From Dipetalonema caudispina (Eukaryota > Nematoda > Chromadorea > Rhabditida > Onchocercidae), in assembly GCA_013365325.1 (NCBI GenBank), contig JABVXV010000079.1, positions 124,001-188,000 of the forward strand: 64,000 nt of DNA, written 5' to 3'. Numbering within the stretch: position 1 is the stretch's first letter; each line of letters opens with the position of its first letter. Positions 43,130-53,496 of this stretch are shown here, in pieces. The notes under the pieces were generated by a model. That model saw nothing but the letters and a program-made list of their open reading frames with translations, ran no database searches and was not told where the DNA came from. The translations under genes were made by a program, and so were the position numbers.

Positions 43130-43800
43130 AATGTTGCTGCTTGGCTAATGAGTGATGAGTTCTGAATCCGAGGAAAAATTGATCTTTCTGCTATTTGAGT
43201 TTTGGTCACTACAAAATGAAGAGTCTGCAATGTAAAATTAACTTTCTTACAGAACTGAAATTTATCGTATGTTTGTTCAAGGGAAAAAAGTTTGGCCGCA
43301 TTAATTGGCAAAATTTAGTACAATTTAATTTAATTGTTACTACTATGTACAAAAAAAAAACTGCTAAAAATGACCTTCTAATCGAGACTATTCGAATGGT
43401 AAGTCGATTTTATTTAAAATTGATATAGACAGCGGTCGAATTTTTGTCTTCGAAATTCCCCGGAATTTTCTTGAAATTAAACCAATAATGCTCCTTCCCA
43501 TAAAAATCTTTTTGGAGAAACCGACTGAAGATAAAGAATGAAGAGTGTGATATCGGTATTTCCAACGAAAGCTTTTGAAATATTCCTACAACGTTTCTAA
43601 TCCGACATCATTTAGCATTTTCTTCTGCGCCAATGATTTATAAGTGCTATTACGATTTTGTAAAAGATTTAGCGAAACGTCTCATATCCAGTCAACTATT
43701 AAAGCTTTTTGTCGGGATATGGATTTCGCGCATTCACAAAAGATTTCGGTTTGAAATTTGTTGCAAATTTATTGCTATTTGCAGTGATAGACAAAGGTGA
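43130..43800 (+). pseudogene. Possible decayed coding sequence
   Basis: Over about 670 bases the base composition rises and short peptides with ordinary composition appear in changing frames (for example IYKCYYDFVKDLAKRLISSQ near 43640 and FCKRFSETSHIQ in a neighbouring frame), interrupted by stops. This is what a decayed gene or transposon would look like. I do not recognise the source, and chance is not excluded. Confidence 0.15.
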
Positions 43801-44826
43801 ATTTAGACAATTTACAACAAAATTTCAGTGATTCAACTGCACAATGGATGGCACATAATGCACGGATTGTTAAGAAATTACTGTAAATGTTCAGGAGAGA
43901 GTACGGGGTGGAAATAGGGGTCAACATATATATGCATCAATTCTTACGATTTCAATGAACATAAACATTTGAACGTATTGAAATTTTTGGAGATTAATTT
44001 AACAGTCTGGCAAACAAAGATGTGAAGTACCAAACTAATGATTCTGATTTGGTTGTGGAAAAGTGTTGAACAGATTAAAACAATCATCTCTCACAAAATT
44101 TTAATCAACCGATACCTTCAAAAGTGCCATAATTGTTGATATGATGTAGAAGAGAAGAAAGACACAGTAAAGGTCACTTAACTAAAATTTTGATAGTTCC
44201 GGGATTCCATTCGAACAGATTCCTGAAAAAGTAAATCCCAATATCTCAAACAAGTATGGTGTTAAAAATATTTCAATAATTGTGTCTCTTCCGCTGCGTC
44301 AACATAGCATAAAATGGAAGTGCAAGATGTTTTATATGTATAATCCGGAATGTAGCAATGTATTATTTGATAAAAATTTCGAAGTATTGTTGAAGTATTG
44401 AAAACAAAGATGATAAAAAAAATACATACTGTCTAAAATGGCATTCTCTTGTACAAAACATGACAAGAAGAGTTATATCTAAGTTTTCCGTTGTAAACCT
44501 ATCAAGCTAACAACATGCATCCAGTGGTATTTACGTTATAAAAATTAAATTTCCCTTCAGGATAATCTTATTTTATTTTATTTTATTTTTTGGCTATTTT
44601 TGACATCCATACACATACAAGCTTGACAGAATCTCATCGAAGAAATAAGGAAAGCAAAATCAGTTTCAAGAAAAAAAATTTTTTGTATTACTATGGTGAT
44701 TAATATTATTAGGATCTTTTGCATTTTCTAAAGATTGCAATCATATGTTAATGAAAATTCCTTTTCAAGAACTAAAAAGAAAAATTGAATGAACTTCAGG
44801 CATTCATTCATTCAGGCCTTTTTCGT

Positions 44827-44940
44827 TTATGTCCCATCATCATTCATCAACAATATTTTCTTGCATGCAAAAATGCCATATGTTCGTACATATACTTTTG
44901 CTGTTGGCCACTTCTCTTCTCGTGCTTCTTTGGCCAAGTG
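44827..44940 (-). other. Candidate minus-strand terminal exon
   Basis: On the minus strand an acceptor TCCATTTCAG is followed by a 37-codon frame (starting HLAKEAREEKWPTAKVYV) to a stop. A second frame across the same segment is also open, which weakens the case. No upstream exon was found. Confidence 0.15.
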
Positions 44941-46495
44941 CTGAAATGGAATAATGAGCAAACAGCTCGTTTCACTGTTTTTTATAAGAAATTTGATGCC
45001 TAGCAAGTGTTCAGCATGTTATTTATCCATAATGTATTGCAATTTAGCGACTGGACAGTTCTATCATTTATGATATCAGTATGTCAGATATTCGCATATT
45101 ACTGTGTTATTTTCGAAAACGTTTTATATTTAATGACCTAATAGTAATTCTGGTTATTTTGATGTTTGGATCAATTGATCTACTAAGATTTAAGTTGATG
45201 CTTGTTAAGTTGATATGAAGAGTTTGTGTTACAAAACAAAAAAAAAAAAATCATAAACAGCTTGAAATTTATTCGTTTTTTCTCAAAAAAAAAAAAAGAA
45301 AAAAAAAACAATGCGATGAATTCTGTTTGTCCCTTATCTTTTTGGCAAATAGTTTGACATTTTTTGTATGTTTGAATTAATATTAATAATACATGATATG
45401 ATAAATCCATGCAATATTTGATTGCTCACGAATCATTTTGTTGATCGTTTGTAAAATCAAATCTTTGTTGAATGGCAGTATTCCAGCAAATATCCGCAGA
45501 AAAAAAAAAGCAATTTTTGTAAAAAATTGATTATTTATCGGAAGAAATATTTATAACATAAAATAAAAAAAAATTTCTAAGCAATTTGCACTGATATTTT
45601 TCTCACATTTTGGAATAAATATAATTGCAATACTCTTAAAAGATATCCGCTGAATAAGTTGTAATGTTATGAGGCATTTGATGAAAGTTTGCAAAGAAAA
45701 AGGATAATATAATATGAACAGTTTATTTTATTGGGTGGATAAAACATTTTCCTTCTTATTATAAAAGCTCAATCTCAAATTACTGTGAAATTCTTCATTT
45801 TTACTTTAACTATTTATTCATAATTTCATGGTACTTACAGTGGGAAAGTTTTTAAAAATTACTCTTTCTGTATTCATTTTAGCGATTTATCTCAAGAATT
45901 GAACCAAATTATTTATTCTGAGATAAAAAAATTCCAAAAATATTGTCACTGTACAATCATTTTGCAAAATTATTCATGAGCAGCTCGATGACCTTAAAGG
46001 ATGAACGAAAATATTGATTCTGTTTATCATCTCCGATACAGCAATGGGATGAAATTGATGCATGTAGTGATATGTAATATTATCATTTTTATACATTTTC
46101 AATTCAAAGGAGAATTTAGTAAACAAAACAAATTGTAAAATCAAATAAAATTTGTAATTATACAATGAGATAAAAAGGAATTCTTCAATATAATTACATC
46201 ATTTCTTACATTTGTTATCAAGAGAGAATCTCTTTGAAGCAATAAAATTTACAGAGAGAGTTTCGGTTAAGAGAGAATTAACAGATAGGAATAAGTGATT
46301 ACTGTTTGCCTGAATTCATATTGGTACATCAATCACATAAATATTGTTACACTAATCATCTTACATACTTCAAAACTTTGTTAGAATTTCAATTTTTTGA
46401 ACTAATCAATCAATTGAAATGTTAACAGTTACAAGAGAATGATAAAATAATGAAATAATGTGGAACAGCTAAATGCTGTTTAACCCACTTTTATG

Positions 46496-46884
46496 AAAAA
46501 AGATTATCTTTTCCTTTCGAGGGAACCTTATTATAGGAATGATTAATCTGTCTCAGACATTAAGAATCGAAATCTTTTCTTGATTATAAATAGAATATTT
46601 AGCAGTTATTCGAAACCAGCACAACTTTACTTTGTGTTGTCGAAAAAATTTATGCTGAAGAAAATGTTTTAGCTTTTTTGTTTAAATGTACATGACCAAT
46701 TGTTTGAAAATGGAATTTTTAATTCTTGATCTTTTTCAAATTAATAAATAATTAAAAACATATGAAATGAGCTTTGAACAATTACATAGTGGTTGTATTA
46801 GAATTGAGGTTTTAGTTTTTGAACATTCCAATAATCCTAGTATTTAATGGAAAAGATAGATACCTCATTGCTCATATTATTGTT
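46496..46884 (-). pseudogene. Possible decayed partial copy of the secreted-protein gene
   Basis: Read on the minus strand, 46600-46660 (ACAACACAAAGTAAAGTTG then TGCTGG) resembles the last-exon region near 49960-49985 (CAACAACAATCAACACAATG then CTGG) of the gene in the other arm. The sequence downstream of both (GTTCCCT... to GTGGGTTAAACAG) aligns at reduced identity. The signal peptide and 11-residue repeats are absent. The alignment is by eye and weak. Confidence 0.25.
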
Positions 46885-47125
46885 ATTATATTTCTATTTA
46901 CATCAAATTATTATTTATATTTTTGAAAAGTTTTATATTTTTATAAGACCATTGATCGGATTAATTCAGTTGTATCTCAGAAATCTGTCACTTATCAAAA
47001 TGCATTTATCATTTTGTAAAAATTGATCCGTGTTTTGTAATTGTTGAGGATTGTTTTGAATGTAATTTTAACGTCCAATCTTATTTGGCATTTTAATCTG
47101 AACACTATGTGAAAAGTAAACAAAG

Positions 47126-47156
47126 CAGTTCAAAATGCATTTATCATTTTGAACTG
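47126..47156. repeat. Hairpin CAGTTCAAAATG/CATTTTGAACTG, left arm copy
   Basis: A perfect 12-bp stem with a 7-base loop. The same hairpin is kept at 48803-48833 in the right arm. Truncated relatives with only the AAAATGCATTTATCATTTT core occur at about 46997-47016 and 48943-48962. Confidence 0.85.
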
Positions 47157-47280
47157 TAGTTGAACATTAACAACACATTTACAGTATTATTGTGCTAAGC
47201 TTGGTATGTTCATCGATTCTGAAATAATTCGTTTAAGAACTAAAATGCAAAATTTTTATATGGTATATCACTGATCACAA

Positions 47281-48702
47281 AGACTATTCTCATTTTCTGA
47301 GACAATATAATGTTCATGGAATCATGTACGTCTGATTATTTTTGTAGGCTGTTTCATAAATTATTGAACTTTTATTTGTCATGATATTTCAATTTTTCTT
47401 CATTAGCAGTAATCCTCATCCCATCCTATCAATCATTTCCATATACATTTTTATGTTAATAAATTGGCCCAAATATGTTTGAATTATTGTGAAATGAAAA
47501 TAAGAAAAATTCCATGAAATTCAACGCTACATCATGATATGATATTATCAGTGATATAATTTTAAAATAATGGATCTAATAAGCCGTGAGTGGATCATGA
47601 CATAGTGACGATCAGTAACTTTGAAGCTAAAATCAGCAATTTAATCAATTAATAAATTGCGTGGAACGTAATCACACCAGTATTGACTTAAATATTTTTT
47701 AAAAAGCCACTAATTGCCTCTGACATTTTTTTTCCTGACAATTCTATTGCTGATAATTTTGTTTTGATATGATGAAAAGCTCATTGAAACCTAAATACAT
47801 TACCTTTAATAATTCTCTGTTAATAATAGTCCTTTTCTAATACGAAAAAAAACTGTTTTCTTGCAAATATTTGAAATATTTCATGAAGATTAAAACTTTT
47901 TTCAACAAAAAAAGAAGAAGTTAATTGTAGTTGGTTATTTCGATCAAATATTTCAAACATCTGCGATCCACATTTTACCAGTTTTTTTCAAACCTTTGAT
48001 AAATAAGAATAAGTATCACTAATTTTTGAAAAGTTTACGAGCAACTTTCAAATTTAATCAGAGTGAAAGAGTTAAACGAATGGAAAACAATAAATTTTTT
48101 AAATGAGATAACAGAATATTGGATACGACCAAATTAACGTTTCGGAAAGTTGGAAATCAACAATTAGTTGCTAATCATTAGGACTTTCGAAATATGCACA
48201 GATATAATTGCTATCAGCTATTGGAAGTCACGATGCATATGAAATCAATGAAAAACCGACGAAAAATGTTGCAATCAGTTAATTAAAATTTAACCATACA
48301 TTGATTAAAAAAATTCGCCATTAATTAAAGAATCGTTTAATTTCTAGCAGATATTTATGATCACTGGATTTAATACCAAATAGTGTAGAGTGCATTAATT
48401 AAATATGATTACAAATTATACTGTTGGCGAAAGCAGAGATATGAATATATAATATTGTTTTATTTTGTGCTAACGGCCTGCAAGATTCCTGTCAATTTAT
48501 TTATCAATTAAATTAATTCCAAAATTTTAGCTTACAATATAAATTTCTTTAAAAATGTGATGCTAACATTGACGTATTAAATCTATTTCAAAAAATTTTG
48601 TGACATTTAAATCAAATTATTTCAAAAATTTAAGTCACATTTAAAACTGTGGTTAAAAGATTGCAAGATATCCACAACATATTGCTAATCCTTGTAATCA
48701 GT
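47281..48702. other. Central spacer of the inverted duplication
   Basis: AT-rich, single-copy within the window and without a coding frame of interest. Near 48587-48646 there is an imperfect direct repeat of about 33 bases built on ATTTCAAAAA...CATTTAAA. Confidence 0.6.
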
Positions 48703-49006
48703 GGTACCATATAAAAATTTTACATTTCAGTTCTTAAACAAATTATTTTACAATCGATGAGCATACCAATAATGCTGTAAATGTGTTGTTAATGTTCAAC
48801 TACAGTTCAAAATGATAAATGCATTTTGAACTGCTTTGTTTACTTCCTCATAGTTTTCAGATTAAAATCCCAAATGAGATTACGCACTAAAATTACATTC
48901 GAAACGATCCTCATCAATTACAAAACACGGATCAATTTTTACAAAATGATAAATGCATTTTGATAAGTAACAGATTTCTGAGACACAACTGAATTAATCG
49001 GATCAA

Positions 49007-49044
49007 TTTGAAAAGTGTTATATCAAAATATAACACTTTTCAAA
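49007..49044. repeat. 17-bp perfect inverted repeat upstream of the secreted-protein gene
   Basis: The arm TTTGAAAAGTGTTATAT is followed by CAAA and its exact reverse complement. It lies 76 bases before the start codon at 49120, at the point where homology between the two arms of the large inverted duplication begins to fail. The left-arm counterpart is degenerate. Confidence 0.85.
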
Positions 49045-49119
49045 AATATAAACAATAACTTGATATAAATACGCAGAATACGTCTATAATAAAGAAATAA
49101 TCTACGAAATCCAGGCGAC

Positions 49120-49999
49120 ATGAATCTCCGATTATTTTCTGCAATCATGATTGAAATTTTATTAATTGCTGTATTGGGCCAAGATGGTAAGTTTAATTTG
49201 AACATGCTGTGATAATGTTAAATTTCTTGCCATTAGAAACAGGAATGCAAAGACAATTTGTCATGATATGCAAAAATTTTTGTCAAATTTTACCAAAATA
49301 TTTCTGGAGCAATGATTTCATTTGCAGATGTGGAAGAACCTACAGAAGAACCTACGGAAAAACCTGCGGAAGAACCTTCAAAAGAACCTGCGGAAGAACC
49401 TAAAGAGGAATTGATTTCCACCTCAACGACTTCTACCACATTAGAAGCTTCCCCTGAGTCAGATCTTACCATGCCAGATGCTTCCCCTGGGTCAGATCTT
49501 ACCATGCCAGATGCTTCCCCTGGGTCAGATCTTACCATGCCAGATGCTTCCCCTGGGTCAGATCTTACCATGCCAGATGCTTCCCCTGGGTCAGATCTTA
49601 CCATGCCGGATGCTTCCCCTGAATCAGATCTTACCTTGCCAGATGCTTCTCTCGAGCCAAAAGATTTCACAGCTTCACTCTCGGGAACAGTTCTTTCAAA
49701 TCAAAGTATTGCCACAAATGGAAATGCGGGACATATTAGTGCTCCAAAATTAATTCCTAATATGTTTTTCATTTGTACGAATCTTATGCCATGTAAGCAT
49801 AAAAATTGCAATTGTTCGCCTTATGCAAGGATTTGTTATGGGCCCTATATAAAAGTAATGTGTCCGAATGGAATTCAGTAAGTTTTTCGTTGTTCTTACA
49901 TTTCAAATTTACTTGGATTGACAAATAACTTATTTATAACATTTATGTTATCTTTTCAGCAACAACAATCAACACAATGCTGGAATAAATCCCTTTTGA
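49120..49999 (+). CDS. Secreted protein with E/P-rich region, six 11-residue repeats and Cys-rich C-terminus
   Basis: Three exons (49120-49186, 49328-49877, 49960-49999) join in phase 1 and phase 2 through GTAAGT donors and TTTGCAG/TTTTCAG acceptors, giving 218 residues. Residues 1 to about 20 (MNLRLFSAIMIEILLIAVLG) are a signal peptide. Next comes an acidic stretch with EEP/KEP units, then a Ser/Thr segment, then six 33-bp repeats at 49447-49644 encoding ASP(E/G)SDLT(M/L)PD. The C-terminal part has six cysteines spaced C-x5-C-x4-C-x-C-x6-C-x8-C, which suggests a small disulphide-bonded domain, followed by an Asn/His-rich tail. The protein is probably secreted, perhaps an excretory-secretory or surface antigen, but I recognise no family. 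The gene lies inside the right arm of a large inverted duplication. Exon structure is well supported; function is unknown. Confidence 0.75.
49447..49644 (+). repeat. Six tandem 33-bp coding repeats
   Basis: Units begin at 49447, 49480, 49513, 49546, 49579 and 49612. The middle four encode ASPGSDLTMPD and are nearly identical at DNA level. The outer two carry Glu for Gly. Because the unit is a multiple of three, one other plus-strand frame and one minus-strand frame also stay open across it, and these are shadows. Near-identity points to recent expansion or homogenisation. Confidence 0.95.
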
Positions 50000-50703
50000 T
50001 AATTACGAATAAGTCTCGCGAAACAATTCTACTCGAAACTGTATTCGTTAATGATTGAGAAAAATATGTCCATTTCATTTGATAAATATTTAAATCGATT
50101 CACTAGAGGATGAATGGATATTTTAGGAATAGTGAAACAAATAGTTATCATTAATTAATTCCATTAAATTCATATATTATCTGATAGTTATTATCACTTA
50201 CAGTACATCTCCAAAATAATGTTCCCTTCAACAAAAACGTAGTCTTTTCTCATAAAAGTGGGTTAAACAGCATTTATCATTCTCTTGTAGCTGTTAATAT
50301 TTCAATTGATCGATTAGTTCAAAAAATTGAAATTCCAACAAAGTTTTGAAGTATGTAAGATGATTAGTGTAACAATATTTATATGATTGATGTACCAATA
50401 TGAATTCAGGCAAACAGTAATCACTTATTCCTATCTGTTAATTCTCCCTTAACCGAAATTCTCTCTGTAAATTTTATTGCTTCAAAGAGATTCTCTCTTG
50501 ATAACAAATGTAAGAAATGATGTAATTATATTGAAGAATTCCTTTTTATCTCATTGTATAATTACAAATTTTATTTGATTTTACAATTTGTTTTGTTTAC
50601 TAAATTCTCTTTTGAATTGAAAATGTATGAAAATGATAATATTACATATCACTACATGCATCAATTTCATCCCATTGCTGTATCAGAAATCAATATTTTC
50701 GTT

Positions 50704-51766
50704 CTTACACATCATTAAACAACATAATGATACACAAAAATTGAAATGAATAAAAATTCAAACAGTGTAAAACATGTATTCTTTTCTTAGCAAATTATAC
50801 CACTTTATATTCACATAGGAAATATATTAATCCATGCAATACACAATATTGTTTCGCATTATTGTTATCAAAAAATATAAAATAAAAAATGTATAACACG
50901 AAAATGTGCTTCAGATTTCTAATTTGAACTAACACAGAATTATGGTAGAGAGATTGATATATCTGATGGTAACAAGAATAAATTATTGAACAGAAATCTA
51001 ATGAACTTCCAAAGAAATTCTAATTTTGGTTGCTCAACCGGTATCAATAAAATTGATCTCTTACCTATTTTGTTTACATTTCTAGCAATCTCTAATAGGA
51101 ACTCTCAGATTTCCTAAACATAAATTTAGAGCTTATGGGATATGACATTTGAAGGTAGTGAGATATTTTAATTAAAATCCTAAAATTTTTTCGTTCTTTT
51201 ATAAAAGCTGTTGATAGTTTGGATGGATTGCAAATTGTTGCATAGAATAGAATAGCTATGGGCTGCGGCCATGTTTAATTGATGATTTCTGATCTTTAAC
51301 TTCTTGTTCTGAATGGTTGATGCGGTATAGTGATGTCCGTTGTAGCAGGTTTTGTGGTTGGTACGTGGTACTACGATGACCTAATGACCTCTATATCATC
51401 GTCCTTTAGCTAGGAATATAACTCAGTGAATTGGTGCCGTTCTGTGGAGCGAGTTACTTCCTTCAAGTATACATTACTTATTATCTTACTTGTTTCAGCT
51501 TTCTGCGAAAATTCGTACATTTGGTTACTGCATTACTTATGCCTATGTTTTAGTTAAGTGTGCCATATTTTATCTGCAAGTTCTTGTAAATTATGTGATT
51601 GAATGCAATTTTTTCAGATCCTTGTTTTGATGTTGCTCGTGTATCGCTTTATAAATACGTGTTACTTAATCTTAAGTATGTTCTTTATTGCTTGTAAATT
51701 ACGTGAAACTTTGTCTATTTCATGATAGAAAGTTTCGGCCATAACTATTTCTTTTGGAAAAATAAA
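50704..51766. other. Intergenic region and probable vha-8 leader/promoter
   Basis: No gene seen. GC content rises from about 51240. A splice acceptor-like TTTTTTCAG at 51609-51617 precedes the vha-8 start by 150 bases and could be a trans-splice or cis-splice site for its leader. Confidence 0.4.
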
Positions 51767-53461
51767 ATGGGCCTATCAGATAACGATGTACAGAAACAAT
51801 TACGACATATGATCGCATTCATAGAACAAGAAGCGATTGAAAAAGCAGAAGAAGTTGACGCCAAAGCAGAAGAAGAATTCAATATTGAAAAAGTAAAGAA
51901 TGTGACATCTTCATCCTAATGGATTAGGTGAAATGCGAAAGTAAGGTAGACACATCAAGAAGTTCCAAGTCCTTATTTCCACGGTTTAGTTGTCCAAAGT
52001 ATGGACAGGGGATTATCGTGGCGGAATAAATAGAGTTGATTATTGCGGTCGTGGACTTTCCCTTATAAGGTGAATATATACTGTTTGAAATAGCGACACC
52101 TGGAAAAATTTGTTAAAAGTTATCGTTTTATGCAAGGTTTTTTCCCAGGGCCGCCTTGTCCAACAGCAACGAACTAAGATTCTGGAATACTATGAAAAGA
52201 AAGAGAAACAAGTGGAACTGCAAAGAAAAATTCAAAGTTCGAACATGCTTAACCAGGGACGCCTAAAATGTTTAAAAGTAAGGATGCTGATATTTTTTGG
52301 CTGAGTATTTAGCGCATTCTGAGAAATAATTGGAGAAGTAATTCCGAAGGATATTAACATACGTAACTTTGTTTGGAATGTATGGCGTAGACATTTATCA
52401 TCATAGTTAATACTTTCATTTACAGGCGCGCGAAGATCATCTGAATAAGGTTTTAGAAGAAGCTCGATTGAACTTGAATCGAATTTCTGAAGATTCCACC
52501 AAATATCCATCTATCTTGAAAGGCTTAATCTTGCAGGTACTGTCCTTTTTCTCAGACATACTTGGTGTAGAATTATTTTTTGTAAATCAACTTTTGCAGG
52601 CATTATTTCAAGTACTGGAGACAGAAGTTACGTTACGTTGCCGTAAAAAAGATGAACTGTCGGTGCAAAAACTCCTACCGGAATGTCTTGACGAACTTGA
52701 ACAGCAGTGGGGTGAACGTACAAAGGTTTGAAATTTCCTACCTGATGATCAATTAAGAATTGTGGACACTCTCTCTAATGCGTGTTTCTATGTCTTTCAA
52801 GTTCTCAGGATTTTAAAAAGTGGTTCATGTTCCAGTCTGGTTCGGTTTGGTAGGAGTATCGCGTATTCTTTTTAGATAAGAATCGACACGACCGAATATT
52901 TATCTGATGAAAGTGCTGGTGGAGTAGAACTTTTAGCAAAAAATGGTAAGATAAAGGTTTCATCGACACTGGAATCTCGTCTAGAATTGATTGCAGCTCA
53001 GGTAAATTATGTTTCAATGTTTGGAATAGAAGAATAGACTCAACTTCATCTTTTAGAGTAATATTGGACGCTGTAAAAATTTAGCATTCAGATTTTAGCA
53101 CTTAATTTATTGAGACTGGATCACACCCTGTCCACCAAAACTTGATAACTGTCTATTTCACACTTGTAGGAACTCATCATTCGTTATGAAAAAGAAAGTA
53201 TTGACGACATTACAGTGTTCAAAGTTAATAGAAGCTAAATCTTTGGAGAATTTTTTCATTTCTGCACGCTGGAGTTTTTTTGTGGTTATAATAAACTTAG
53301 ATGAATTTACTAAGTTGGTTGACTACTTAGTTTGAAATTTTGTGATGTTGCTGTACTTTTGCATCTAATTGTCGACAATGAAAAAAAAATTATTACAGAT
53401 TATACCTCAAATTCGCGTAGCTTTGTTTGGTGAAAATCCGAATAGAAGATTCTTCGACTGA
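51767..53461 (+). CDS. vha-8: V-type proton ATPase subunit E
   Basis: Six exons (51767-51892, 52149-52277, 52426-52536, 52600-52725, 52876-53001, 53399-53461), all cut in phase 0, give 226 residues, the usual length for this family. Subunit E pairs with subunit G to form the peripheral stalks that hold the V1 ATPase head to the membrane V0 sector of the proton pump on endosomes, lysosomes and plasma membranes. Conserved landmarks are the N-terminus [20 protein letters not shown], the long charged helix ([30 protein letters not shown]), LKGLILQAL, the globular C-terminal domain ([22 protein letters not shown]) and the ending [12 protein letters not shown]. An in-frame ATG at 51722 would add 15 residues. 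I chose 51767 because family members begin Met-x-Leu-Ser-Asp. A splice acceptor after 53169 offers an alternative last exon. AATAAA follows 26 bases after the stop. Identification is secure. Confidence 0.96.
53170..53238 (+). other. Possible alternative last exon of the V-ATPase E gene
   Basis: After ACTTGTAG a frame in the right phase (phase 0) encodes [20 protein letters not shown] plus two residues and a stop at 53236-53238. Use of it would replace the conserved ending [12 protein letters not shown]. No polyadenylation signal was noticed close by. It may be a chance open frame. Confidence 0.2.
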
Positions 53462-53486
53462 AGGTACTACAGTGTTCGATGTCCAC

Positions 53487-53496
53487 AATAAATAAA
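53487..53496 (+). terminator. Overlapping AATAAA polyadenylation signals of vha-8
   Basis: AATAAATAAA carries two overlapping AATAAA hexamers 26-35 bases after the vha-8 stop codon. Confidence 0.75.

Larger units (their letters stand above)
37411..46007. other. Mostly non-coding DNA with doubtful coding remnants
   Basis: AT-rich sequence with CT and TG microsatellites (37469-37506, 42501-42544) and T/A runs. A 62-codon frame at 40730-40918 reads SPSEKWDLLKFKLNVLLKP at its start and might be a mobile-element remnant. The block 43130-43800 is GC-richer with broken frames. The minus-strand segment 44827-44940 could be an exon. None is supported well enough to call a gene. Confidence 0.4.
46008..50703. 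repeat. Large imperfect inverted duplication
   Basis: Sequence at 46008-46495 reappears as reverse complement at about 50216-50703. Likewise 46885-47280 reappears at about 48703-49075, leaving a 1.4-kb central spacer. Matches run for long stretches with few mismatches and small indels: the 46070-46165 block is almost identical to 50560-50655. One difference is a 25-base insertion near 46440-46465 in the left arm. The segments between the matching blocks differ greatly in length (about 390 bases on the left, 1140 on the right). The right one contains the secreted-protein gene. Outside 46008 and 50703 similarity stops abruptly. I see no transposase frame and no clear target-site duplication. 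Confidence 0.85.

Noticed and set aside
49290..49670. Minus-strand 126-codon frame antisense to the 11-residue repeats
   Set aside because: The 33-bp repeat is a multiple of three, so frames free of stops stay open across it. The plus-strand frame has the signal peptide, splice sites and Cys domain.
49478..49753. Second plus-strand frame through the same repeats
   Set aside because: A shadow of the real frame: a repeated LPLGQILPCQ pattern without a start context or splice support.
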